From JBNJEA01 sp051745395 (GTDB lineage Bacteria; Desulfobacterota; Desulfobacteria; Desulfobacterales; Desulfosalsimonadaceae), in the NCBI GenBank assembly GCA_051745395.1, contig JBNJEA010000186.1:1-5040 (forward strand): DNA of 5,040 bases, read 5' to 3'. A program made the position numbers and the translations under genes. Positions 1 through 5,040 of this stretch are shown in pieces. The notes beneath the pieces are model-generated. The model was not told the origin of the DNA. It searched no databases and saw only the letters and a program-made list of their open reading frames with translations. Numbering within the stretch: position 1 is the first letter of the stretch; each line of letters starts with the position of its first letter.

Positions 1-531
1 GGGGGACAAATGGAGTTCCCGGGCGATCTGGGACAGGCTTTGACCTGCGGCGATGCGGCACATGACCTGGTATTCCCGCTCCGTCAACCGGTGATGCGGT
101 ACCGGATGGGCTTTGCCGGCGGAGTGCCGGCAAAGCTGCTCGCTGACCTCGGCGGTGATATACTGCCGGCCGGCATAAAGCCGGCGGATGCCGTCAACGA
201 TGTCGGCAAGCGCGCAGGATTTGTTGAGATACCCCGCGGCGCCCGCCTTGATTACCGCAGCGGCGTATTGCGAGACCGCGTGCATGCTTAACACCAGAAC
301 CGGCAAATTCGGCGCAACGGCCCGGACTTCGCCGAGCAAATCGAAAACATCCGGGCCCGGCATGGAAATATCGAGCAACAAGACATCAAATTCATCCCGG
401 GAAAGCTTTTCCAGCAGCTGCCGGCCGTTTTCGGCTTCGCAGACCAGCCGGATATCCGGGGTTTTTTCCAGCATCCGTTTTACGGCATAGCGGATCAGAA
501 AATGATCATCTGCAGCGATGGTGCGGATCAT
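1..531 (-). CDS. NarL/FixJ-family response regulator, C-terminus cut by window edge
   Basis: DNA-binding response regulator of two-component signalling, cytoplasmic. The minus-strand frame is open from ATG at 531 to base 1, giving 177 residues, so only the end of the LuxR-type helix-turn-helix is missing. The receiver (about residues 1-120) has the acidic pair D8/D9, phosphoacceptor D54 in LLLDISMPG, S82 at the Thr/Ser switch position and K104 in GYLNKS. A linker leads to the HTH domain, starting near RLTEREYQVM (residues 148-157) and continuing IAAGQSLSQIARELHLSP to the edge. The start fits the usual family beginning (MIRTIAADDH) and also that of the neighbouring paralog; a GGAG lies about 11 bases upstream, which is rather far. 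The next gene on the same strand (747-1376) is a paralog with about 54% identity by hand count, pointing to tandem duplication and divergence. Target genes and partner kinase cannot be told from the sequence. Confidence 0.93.
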   Translation of the reverse strand, partial: MIRTIAADDHFLIRYAVKRMLEKTPDIRLVCEAENGRQLLEKLSRDEFDVLLLDISMPGPDVFDLLGEVRAVAPNLPVLVLSMHAVSQYAAAVIKAGAAGYLNKSCALADIVDGIRRLYAGRQYITAEVSEQLCRHSAGKAHPVPHHRLTEREYQVMCRIAAGQSLSQIARELHLSP

Positions 532-570
532 AGGGGCCGTTTCTCCAGTCGTGTCAATCGCGGTTTGCAG

Positions 571-590
571 GACACCGGCCGGACGGTGTC
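571..590. repeat. Inverted repeat upstream of the left response regulator
   Basis: GACACCG at 571-577 pairs perfectly with CGGTGTC at 584-590 around a 6-base loop. It lies 40-60 bases before the start of the minus-strand regulator, so it could be an operator or a leader hairpin. It has no T-tract on either side. Its core GGCCGGACGG (577-586) recurs at 1509-1518 upstream of the kinase, but CCGG-rich words are common here and this may be chance. Confidence 0.4.
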
Positions 591-621
591 AGGGCGCCGT
601 TTCATTTTCTTCAATTGAGTA

Positions 622-635
622 AACCGGATAACCGG
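622..635 (+). repeat. AACCGGATAACCGG motif, copy 1
   Basis: Fourteen bases that recur exactly, in inverted orientation, at 3151-3164; the 10-base core GGATAACCGG also occurs at 3287-3296. All three copies are outside genes. Internally it is two AACCGG words separated by AT. It may be a regulator site shared by the left regulator and the receiver-hdrA operon (inference). Confidence 0.5.
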
Positions 636-746
636 TAAACAAAATTTTGTAATTGTAAATGAAAATACGATAAAGGAAGGCGGGAAAACCATCAGACAGA
701 TGCTGACTTCTCAGTCGGATAAGAGACCAATATGGCGGGCAAAAAT

Positions 747-1376
747 TCAGGTCAACCCGTTGGCCATGGCGTATTGCATGATCTGGGCATTGTTTTCGAG
801 GGCCATTTTTTGCAGAATGTGGCTGCGGTGGGTACTGACGGTTTTTACTGAAATGTAGAGTTCATCGGCGATTTCCGATACGCTTTTGCCGGCGGCGATC
901 CGGCTCATCACCTGGTATTCCCGGTTGGTCAACCGTTCGTGCGGCGCCCGATCCGACCGGGTACCGATATGTTCCGACAGCACTTCGGCCACATCCTCGG
1001 TGATGTATTTTTTTCCGGCATGCACCTGCCGGATGGCGGTCAAAATTTCACGGAACGTACAGTCTTTTTGCAAATACCCTGAAACACCGGCTTTCATCAA
1101 CCGCAGGGCATACTGTTTTTCCGAGTGGACGGTCAAAATCAGAATCGGCATTTTCGGGGCAAGATTTTTAATGTCGCCGAGCAAATCGAATATATCCATG
1201 CCCGGCATCGAGATATCGAGCACCAGCACGTCAAAGGCGGCGTGTCTTAATTTCTCGATCAGTATCCGTCCGTCGTGCGCCTCCTCGGCGACCTCGATAT
1301 CCGGCGTTTTCTCAATGGCCCGCCGAAGACCGAAGCGGATCAACTGGTGATCATCTGCCGTAATCACTCGGATCAT
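747..1376 (-). CDS. NarL/FixJ-family response regulator (receiver plus LuxR-type HTH)
   Basis: Complete two-domain transcriptional response regulator of 209 residues, the normal length for the NarL/UvrY type. The receiver has D8/D9, phosphoacceptor D54 in LVLDISMPG, T82 and K104 (GYLQKD), so it should be phosphorylatable. The C-terminal HTH begins at about residue 147 (RLTNREYQVM) and carries the recognition helix in KTVSTHRSHILQKM (178-191). I choose ATG at 1376 because it gives the canonical MIRVITADDH beginning and aligns without gaps to the left paralog, with a weak GCAGG about 7 bases upstream. An in-frame ATG at 1439 would add 21 mostly hydrophobic residues unlike the family. The gene is divergent from the hybrid kinase starting at 1597, which makes that kinase its most likely partner (inference). 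Targets are unknown. Confidence 0.95.
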   Translation of the reverse strand: MIRVITADDHQLIRFGLRRAIEKTPDIEVAEEAHDGRILIEKLRHAAFDVLVLDISMPGMDIFDLLGDIKNLAPKMPILILTVHSEKQYALRLMKAGVSGYLQKDCTFREILTAIRQVHAGKKYITEDVAEVLSEHIGTRSDRAPHERLTNREYQVMSRIAAGKSVSEIADELYISVKTVSTHRSHILQKMALENNAQIMQYAMANGLT

Positions 1377-1596
1377 CGCAATGCCTGCATTATGATGTGA
1401 ATATCGAATAACTGCGAAGATTTTTGCCAGAAATAACATTTTCTCATACTCAAATCAATTCTATTGTTTCTGTAAAAAATACGGTAATAAGAAAATGGTA
1501 TGGGGGCTGGCCGGACGGCCATTTGGTTGGAATAAAACCCCCCTGAACCACCGGAATTTTTCCCGGATCCGAAACCGGATCCAGAAAAGGACGCCC
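1377..1596. promoter_or_regulatory. Divergent promoter region between regulator and kinase
   Basis: The 220-base gap lies between the minus-strand regulator and the plus-strand kinase and must carry both promoters. The middle (about 1435-1500) is strongly AT-rich, as expected for promoters, but no -35/-10 pair matches consensus well enough to assign. Towards the kinase there is a small inverted repeat (TGGCC at 1508-1512, GGCCA at 1517-1521). There are also two copies of the palindrome GGATCC at 1565-1570 and 1577-1582 in a CCGGATCC context, just before the ribosome-binding site. These could be regulator sites or leader structure; their role is unknown. Confidence 0.45.
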
Positions 1597-3141
1597 ATGA
1601 CCGATCCCGCTGACTGGAAAATCCTGCTCGTCGACGACGAGGCCAGCATCCGAAAAGTCACCGGCATCGCCCTGCAAGATGCCGGCTACACGGTCCACAC
1701 GGCAGAAGACGGAAAAGCCGGCCTTGCCGCCTGCCGGGAATTTGCCCCGCATATCGTCATCACCGATATCCGGATGCCGAAAATGGGCGGCCTTGCCCTG
1801 CTGGAGGCCATCAAGGAAGAATTTGCCGATATCGAGGTCATCGTGGTCACCGCTTACGGGGAAATGGAGACGGCCATCCGGGCGCTGCAGCTCGATGCTT
1901 CGGATTTTATCACCAAACCGGTGGATGACGACGCCTTACACATCGCCATAGACCGCGCCAAGAAACGATACACGGACCACAAGCAACTCGCCGACTACAC
2001 GCAGTTTCTCGAAACCGGCTGGAACGAAACCACCCGGGAACTGCTCGAAGCCTTCCGGTTTGAAAAGCAACTGATTGAAAGCTCCATGGACGGCATTGTC
2101 GGCTGTGACGAAACACAGACCATTGTGACGTTTAACCGGAGCATGGAAGTTTTGACCGGATACGACAGGGGCGTTGTCATCCGGAAAATGGGTTTGCCCG
2201 AACTGTTTTTCGAAAAGGACTTTCGCCGGTTCATGCGCGACATGGGCGCTGACGGCTACGGCGGCAATAACCGGCTGTTTCTCTATGAAACGGTGCTTGC
2301 CACGGCATCCGGCCAGAAACTGCCCGTGCAGGCTTCGGCCGCCCCCCTGGACCAGGTACCGGAAAACGCCGGGTTGGTGCTGTTTTTCCGGGACCTGCGG
2401 CAGATCCGGCAACTCGAACGCGAGGTCGAAGACCAGGCCAAAATCCTGCACCAGGACAAGATGATGTCGCTGGGGCGGCTGGCGGCCAGCGTGGTCCACG
2501 AAATCAACAACCCCCTGGCCGGGATTTTAAACTATATCCGGCTGATGATCAAAATCCTTTCCCGCAAAGACATCGACAGCGCCACAAAAGAGCAGTTCGG
2601 CCGGTATCTTGAAATCGTGGAATCCGAAACCGACCGGTGTTCGCGCATCGTATCCAACCTGCTGACCTTTTCGAGAAAGTCCCCGGCCCAGTTTTCGCCG
2701 GTGGTCGTCGCCGACCTGATACAGCGCTGCGTGCTGCTGAGCCAGCACAAGCTCCAGCTGTCGAATATCGAACTGCATCACCGGGTCTCCGATGGCCTGC
2801 CGGCGGTTTACGGCGACATCAACCAACTCCAGCAATGCCTGATCAACCTGATCTTCAACGCCATTGACGCCATGCCCGAAGGCGGCCGACTCGATATCGA
2901 AGCCTTCCATGACACCGCCGCCGCCCAGGTGGTCATCACGGTGGCCGATACCGGCACCGGCATTGCCGAAGCCGACCGGCCCCACATCTTTGAGCCGTTT
3001 TACACCACCAAGCGCGAAGGCTACGGCGTCGGCCTGGGGCTTTCCACGGTCTACGGCATCGCGGTCCATCACAACGGCACAGTGGATGTGGATTCCGCGC
3101 CGGGCAAGGGGACCACCTTTTCCCTGCGGCTGCCGGTTTAA
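1597..3141 (+). CDS. Hybrid sensor kinase: receiver-PAS-HisKA-HATPase
   Basis: Cytoplasmic histidine kinase of 514 residues without membrane segments or signal peptide. The N-terminal receiver (about 7-122) has D13/D14, phosphoacceptor D57 in ITDIRMP, T85 and K107 in TKP. A helical linker leads to a PAS domain (about 155-268; IESSMDGIVGCDE, FNRSMEVLTGY). A short coiled linker follows, then HisKA with H301 in VVHEINNPLAG, an NtrB-like H-box. The ATPase domain shows the N-box (N417, N421 in NLIFNAIDAM), DTGTGI (451-456), FEPFYTTK (465-472) and GVGLGLS (477-483), so the kinase looks active. ATG 1597 is preceded by GAAAAGGA with 5 bases spacing. An in-frame ATG at 1495 would add 34 residues unlike a receiver and has no ribosome-binding site. 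With the receiver at the N-terminus, the kinase is probably controlled by another kinase. No cognate regulator follows on this strand; the divergent NarL-type gene is the nearest candidate. Confidence 0.95.
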   Translation: MTDPADWKILLVDDEASIRKVTGIALQDAGYTVHTAEDGKAGLAACREFAPHIVITDIRMPKMGGLALLEAIKEEFADIEVIVVTAYGEMETAIRALQLDASDFITKPVDDDALHIAIDRAKKRYTDHKQLADYTQFLETGWNETTRELLEAFRFEKQLIESSMDGIVGCDETQTIVTFNRSMEVLTGYDRGVVIRKMGLPELFFEKDFRRFMRDMGADGYGGNNRLFLYETVLATASGQKLPVQASAAPLDQVPENAGLVLFFRDLRQIRQLEREVEDQAKILHQDKMMSLGRLAASVVHEINNPLAGILNYIRLMIKILSRKDIDSATKEQFGRYLEIVESETDRCSRIVSNLLTFSRKSPAQFSPVVVADLIQRCVLLSQHKLQLSNIELHHRVSDGLPAVYGDINQLQQCLINLIFNAIDAMPEGGRLDIEAFHDTAAAQVVITVADTGTGIAEADRPHIFEPFYTTKREGYGVGLGLSTVYGIAVHHNGTVDVDSAPGKGTTFSLRLPV

Positions 3142-3150
3142 AAGTTAAAT

Positions 3151-3164
3151 CCGGTTATCCGGTT
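3151..3164 (-). repeat. AACCGGATAACCGG motif, copy 2 (inverted)
   Basis: CCGGTTATCCGGTT begins 9 bases after the kinase stop codon and is the exact reverse complement of the copy at 622-635. The two copies flank the kinase and full-length regulator in opposite orientation. Confidence 0.5.
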
Positions 3165-3252
3165 GGCTCCCGTAAGTGACAAATCATCGAGTTGCTTTTC
3201 TAATCTCGCGCAAATCCGCCAAGCGCTGGGAATGGCCTGGAAAGGTTGCGTC

Positions 3253-3269
3253 TTGGCACGAAAATTGGC
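3253..3269 (+). promoter_or_regulatory. Sigma-54-like promoter candidate 1
   Basis: TTGGCACG at 3253-3260 is a perfect -24 element. It is followed by four A and TTGG at the -12 place, where consensus wants TTGC. GG and GC are therefore 11 rather than 10 bases apart. If active, transcription would start near 3281, leaving a leader of about 345 bases that includes the palindrome cluster. The defect at -12 makes this uncertain. Confidence 0.3.
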
Positions 3270-3286
3270 TGTTACCGGACTACATT

Positions 3287-3296
3287 GGATAACCGG
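3287..3296 (+). repeat. GGATAACCGG partial motif, copy 3
   Basis: Ten-base core of the motif at 622-635, same orientation, lying just downstream of sigma-54-like box 1, near where a transcript from that box would start. A TTACCGG word lies at 3272-3278, so the spaced double-CCGG pattern is loosely kept. Confidence 0.4.
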
Positions 3297-3348
3297 AAAA
3301 AATGTTCCCCATTTGCCCGCCGACTTGTTTCTGGCTGGCCACGGCCTT

Positions 3349-3476
3349 TTGTTGCACACTGTTGCATTGCAACAATTTGTTGCGTGCCTGCACCACCGTA
3401 CGCAATATTCGCTTTTATTATAATTTATTAAATTTATTATTTATTTTTCTATCCTGTTTTTTTGTTGCATGCAACA
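3349..3476. promoter_or_regulatory. Palindrome cluster on half-site TTGTTGCA (putative operators or enhancer sites)
   Basis: Several exact dyads share one half-site. TGTTGCA-T-TGCAACA is at 3360-3374. Overlapping it at 3369-3383 is GCAACAA-T-TTGTTGC, which shares the central arm. A gapless TGTTGCATGCAACA lies at 3463-3476. An extra direct half-site TTGTTGCA is at 3349-3356, and TTGCGT (3380-3385) pairs with ACGCAA (3400-3405). Repeated dyads of one sequence upstream of a gene are typical of binding sites for a dimeric regulator. The cluster lies about 85-200 bases upstream of the start expected from sigma-54-like box 2, which suits enhancer sites. I cannot name the regulator. Alternatively, the overlapping arms could form mutually exclusive RNA hairpins if transcription starts further upstream. 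Confidence 0.6.
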
Positions 3477-3535
3477 CCTCTGGCACCCCCTCTTAAAATA
3501 CCAACAAATTCAAAACCTTAAAAACACAACATTTC

Positions 3536-3551
3536 TGGCATAACCCATGCA
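3536..3551 (+). promoter_or_regulatory. Sigma-54-like promoter candidate 2
   Basis: TGGCA at 3536-3540 and TGCA at 3548-3551 put GG and GC exactly 10 bases apart, the defining spacing of sigma-54 promoters. About 9 of 12 consensus positions match (TGGCATA, four bases, ATGCA). Transcription would start near 3562, about 66 bases before the GTG start at 3628 and downstream of ATG 3547 and 3556, which agrees with the later start chosen for the receiver gene. Short motifs like this arise by chance, so the case depends on position. Confidence 0.35.
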
Positions 3552-3616
3552 TGGAATGGAACAAACCATGGCGGTATCCGGCTGGCCGCTGCCAGTTCGA
3601 CCAACTGCCCCATGGG

Positions 3617-3623
3617 AAGGAGG
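3617..3623 (+). promoter_or_regulatory. Strong ribosome-binding site deciding the receiver start
   Basis: AAGGAGG at 3617-3623 is a full Shine-Dalgarno match, four bases before GTG at 3628. The upstream in-frame ATGs (3547, 3556, 3568) have no comparable site, so the GTG is the favoured start. The spacing is a little short but usable. Confidence 0.6.
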
Positions 3624-3627
3624 GTTT

Positions 3628-4095
3628 GTGTCTCCTGCGTCCCCTGATACGTCCCCGGATACGTCCGCCAATAAAACCGTTCTCATCGTGGACGACGACA
3701 AGGATGTACGCCTTTTCCTCGCCAGTCTCATCACCAGCTGCGGCTATCACTTAATCAGCGCTGACAACCGCAACGACGGTTTCCAAAAGGCCGAATCCGA
3801 AAACCCCGACTGCATCATTTTAAACTGCCTGATGTGCGGGGAAGACGGGCTGGCCCTTTACCAGAACATCAAAACCCACGAAAAGCTCAAAAACATTCCG
3901 GTGGTATTGCTTTCAGCCATCGACAAGGACATCATGATGCAGCACTGGATGTTTCGGCGCGGCGGATGGGCGGGGGCCATCGCCGAACCCGACGCATTTT
4001 GCCCCTCGCCGCCCGAAGCCGGCACCATCGTATCGATAGTCCGGCAGTTAACCGGCGGACCGGCGCCGCCGCAACCCAACGGTGATGTTTCATAA
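3628..4095 (+). CDS. Stand-alone degenerate receiver-domain protein, no phosphoacceptor Asp
   Basis: Single-domain receiver-like protein of 155 residues from GTG 3628; ATG 3547 would give 182. A Pro/Ser-rich lead with SPDTSPDT precedes the receiver (about 16-141). The fold signature is clear: VLIVDDDKDVR with acidic residues D22-D24, and the beta-4 end PVVLLSAI with S96. However, where CheY-like proteins have the phosphoacceptor Asp there is N66 (IILNCLMCGEDG), and the usual MP after it is MC. In the beta-5 region the conserved Lys-Pro appears as S127-P128. It should not be phosphorylated in the normal way and more likely acts as a protein-protein module. There is no output domain; a short Pro-rich tail ends the protein. 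The stop lies 13 bases before the hdrA-like start, so the two are almost certainly co-transcribed. That suggests a role in regulating or assembling the Hdr complex (inference). Confidence 0.85.
   Translation: MSPASPDTSPDTSANKTVLIVDDDKDVRLFLASLITSCGYHLISADNRNDGFQKAESENPDCIILNCLMCGEDGLALYQNIKTHEKLKNIPVVLLSAIDKDIMMQHWMFRRGGWAGAIAEPDAFCPSPPEAGTIVSIVRQLTGGPAPPQPNGDVS
3643..3666 (+). repeat. Tandem 12-base repeat inside the receiver gene
   Basis: CCTGATACGTCC at 3643-3654 is followed directly by CCGGATACGTCC at 3655-3666, with one mismatch. It encodes the duplicated SPDT-SPDT stretch in the N-terminal extension before the receiver fold, probably a slippage duplication in a flexible segment. Confidence 0.8.
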
Positions 4096-4108
4096 AGAGG
4101 CCAATATT

Positions 4109-5040
4109 ATGACCCACATGATTGCCAAACGATCGGCGGCCGATATCCGGATCGGCTTCTACATCTGCCACTGCGGCATCAACATCGCCTACAAGGTGCG
4201 GGTCGAAGAAGTCGCCGAGTGGGCCGGCAGACTGGAAAACGTAGTAATATCGAGGGACTACAAGTTCATGTGCTCCGATCCGGGCCAGGAGATAATCGAA
4301 ACCGACATCGCCGAATACGGTCTAAACCGCGTGGTGGTGGCTTCCTGCTCGCCGCGCATGCACGAAAAAACCTTCCAGGGCGTCTGCCGCCGGGCCGGGG
4401 TCAACCCCTACCATTTCCAGATGGCCTCGGTGCGGGAACAGGTGTCCTGGGTAACCGCCGACGAGGACGAGGCCACCCGGAAGGCCAAGACCCTTTCGGC
4501 CGCGGCAATTGCCCGGGTCAATTTCCACCGTCCCCTGGAAACCCGGGAAGTCGGCGTCAACCCGGACAGCCTGGTCGTCGGCGGCGGGATTGCCGGCATG
4601 CAGGCGGCATTAGACATTGCCAACGGCGGCTACAAGGTCTACCTGGTGGAAAAGGCCACAACCATCGGCGGCCACATGCTCCAGTTCGACAAGACCTTCC
4701 CGACCCTGGACTGCGCGGCCTGCATCGGCACGCCCAAAATGGTGGAGGTGGGCCAGCACCCCAACATCGAACTGCTGACCTACAGCGAGGTCGAATCGGT
4801 ATCCGGCTATATCGGCAACTACACCGTCGATGTGCGCCGGCACCCCCGCTATGTCAAAGAAGACGCCTGTACCGGCTGCGGGGAATGCGAGCGGCACTGT
4901 CCGGTGGAGATGTCCAGCGATTGGGATGCGGGGCTCGGCCGCCACAAGGCCATTTACCGGAGCTTTCCCCAGTCGATTCCCATCACCTTCGCCATTGAAA
5001 AGCACGAGCGCGGGCCGTGCGTCAATGCCTGCCCGGCCCA
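4109..5040 (+). CDS. hdrA: HdrA-like flavin/iron-sulfur subunit, cut by right edge, probable fusion to GltD-type domain
   Basis: N-terminal 310 residues of a heterodisulfide-reductase subunit A family protein, the FAD subunit that in methanogens and sulfate reducers performs flavin-based electron bifurcation or transfer. Visible in order: IGFYICHCG (15-23), the Cys/Gly segment CSDPGQ (55-60), ASCSPRMHEKTFQ (78-90), and an FAD-binding Rossmann motif VVGGGIAGMQAAL (156-168) ending in VEK. Then comes the HdrA signature FPTLDCAACIGTPKMVEVG (197-215), and a 4Fe-4S motif C254, C257, C260, C264-P. A normal HdrA would next have a second CxxCxxCxxxCP motif; instead ERGPCVNACPA (300-310) resembles the entry of the GltD/dihydropyrimidine-dehydrogenase iron-sulfur domain. 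A long HdrA-GltD fusion is therefore likely, continuing beyond the window. ATG 4109 has AAGAGG 8 bases upstream and follows the degenerate receiver by 13 bases. Partner subunits are outside the window. A BamE-like HdrA of benzoyl-CoA reduction is an alternative I cannot exclude. Confidence 0.95.
   Translation, partial: MTHMIAKRSAADIRIGFYICHCGINIAYKVRVEEVAEWAGRLENVVISRDYKFMCSDPGQEIIETDIAEYGLNRVVVASCSPRMHEKTFQGVCRRAGVNPYHFQMASVREQVSWVTADEDEATRKAKTLSAAAIARVNFHRPLETREVGVNPDSLVVGGGIAGMQAALDIANGGYKVYLVEKATTIGGHMLQFDKTFPTLDCAACIGTPKMVEVGQHPNIELLTYSEVESVSGYIGNYTVDVRRHPRYVKEDACTGCGECERHCPVEMSSDWDAGLGRHKAIYRSFPQSIPITFAIEKHERGPCVNACPA

Larger units (their letters stand above)
532..746. promoter_or_regulatory. 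Intergenic region upstream of the left response regulator
   Basis: This 215-base gap separates the stop of one minus-strand regulator (747) from the start of its paralog (531). It should hold the promoter of the left gene unless both are read as one transcript. Visible elements are an inverted repeat at 571-590 (GACACCG, 6-base loop, CGGTGTC), the motif AACCGGATAACCGG at 622-635, and an AT-rich stretch at about 636-675 containing the 12-base palindrome ACAAAATTTTGT (639-650). No run of T follows a strong stem on either strand, so I do not call a terminator. No -35/-10 pair stands out enough to name. Confidence 0.4.
3142..3627. other. 486-base non-coding region before the receiver-hdrA operon
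   Basis: No open frame here has a ribosome-binding site together with protein-like composition, so I read it as regulatory. In order it holds an inverted copy of the AACCGGATAACCGG motif (3151-3164), a sigma-54-like box (3253-3269), a third partial motif (3287-3296), a cluster of TTGTTGCA palindromes (3349-3476) with a strongly AT-rich tract between its two parts (about 3411-3460), a second sigma-54-like box (3536-3551), and a strong ribosome-binding site for the next gene (3617-3623). No clear terminator for the kinase is visible. A small RNA cannot be excluded or supported. Confidence 0.6.

Noticed and set aside
10..490. Plus-strand frames opposite the left response regulator
   Set aside because: Shadows of the minus-strand regulator, which is open to the window edge and shows a full receiver and most of an HTH domain.
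680..746. Possible terminator after the full-length NarL-type regulator
   Set aside because: Only four-base stems next to short T runs on the minus strand; too weak to call.
886..1350. Long plus-strand open frame opposite the NarL-type regulator
   Set aside because: It is the antisense shadow of a well-supported regulator gene, Ser/Arg/Cys-rich and without domain similarity.
1439..1439. Upstream ATG for the full-length NarL-type regulator
   Set aside because: It would add a 21-residue hydrophobic lead absent from the family and from the gap-free alignment with the left paralog.
2527..3072. Minus-strand frame opposite the kinase ATPase domain
   Set aside because: The kinase frame has all catalytic boxes; the antisense frame shows no motif or ribosome-binding site.
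3163..3431. Overlapping plus-strand open frames in the kinase-receiver gap
   Set aside because: No ribosome-binding site, no recognisable domain, composition unlike the neighbours, and the stretch is full of palindromes and AT-rich DNA better explained as regulatory.
3349..3476. CRISPR-like array or tandem repeat element
   Set aside because: The repeated unit is short, palindromic and irregularly spaced, without equal spacers or nearby cas genes.
3582..3595. CTGGC/GCCAG hairpin in the leader of the receiver gene
   Set aside because: Only five pairs, no T-run; easily chance in GC-rich DNA.
4219..4998. 259-residue plus-strand frame inside the hdrA-like gene
   Set aside because: Gly/Arg/Pro-rich out-of-frame shadow; the HdrA frame carries all the cofactor motifs.

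Overview
The window looks like chromosomal DNA from an anaerobic, GC-rich deltaproteobacterium, most likely a sulfate reducer of the Desulfobacterales type. This rests on the HdrA-type flavoprotein at the right edge, the density of two-component genes, and codon use rich in CCG, CGG and GGC. It is an inference from gene style, not a taxonomic identification.

Layout, left to right. Positions 1-531 (minus) hold a NarL/FixJ-type response regulator whose C-terminus is cut off by the window edge. Positions 747-1376 (minus) hold a full-length paralog; the two match at about 95 of 177 aligned residues (hand count, no gaps). Position 1377 to 1596 is a divergent intergenic region. Positions 1597-3141 (plus) encode a soluble histidine kinase with the order receiver-PAS-HisKA-HATPase. 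Position 3142 to 3627 is a 486-base gap without a convincing gene. It contains a cluster of palindromes built on the half-site TTGTTGCA, two sigma-54-like promoter candidates and a very AT-rich tract. Positions 3628-4095 (plus) encode a stand-alone receiver-like protein in which the phosphoacceptor Asp is Asn and the conserved Lys is lost. Thirteen bases after its stop, at 4109, starts an HdrA-like flavin/iron-sulfur protein that runs off the right edge. Its last visible residues look like the start of a GltD-type iron-sulfur domain rather than a normal HdrA C-terminus.

Working model (inference): the kinase and the two NarL-type regulators form a local phosphorelay. The degenerate receiver and the HdrA-like protein form an operon for electron transfer (flavin-based electron bifurcation is the known role of HdrA). 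That operon is probably controlled by a dedicated regulator binding the palindrome cluster, possibly with sigma-54 polymerase. The most unusual features are the phosphorylation-dead receiver tied to hdrA, the palindrome cluster, the apparent HdrA-GltD fusion, and a 14-base motif that recurs in inverted orientation in non-coding DNA on both sides of the kinase.
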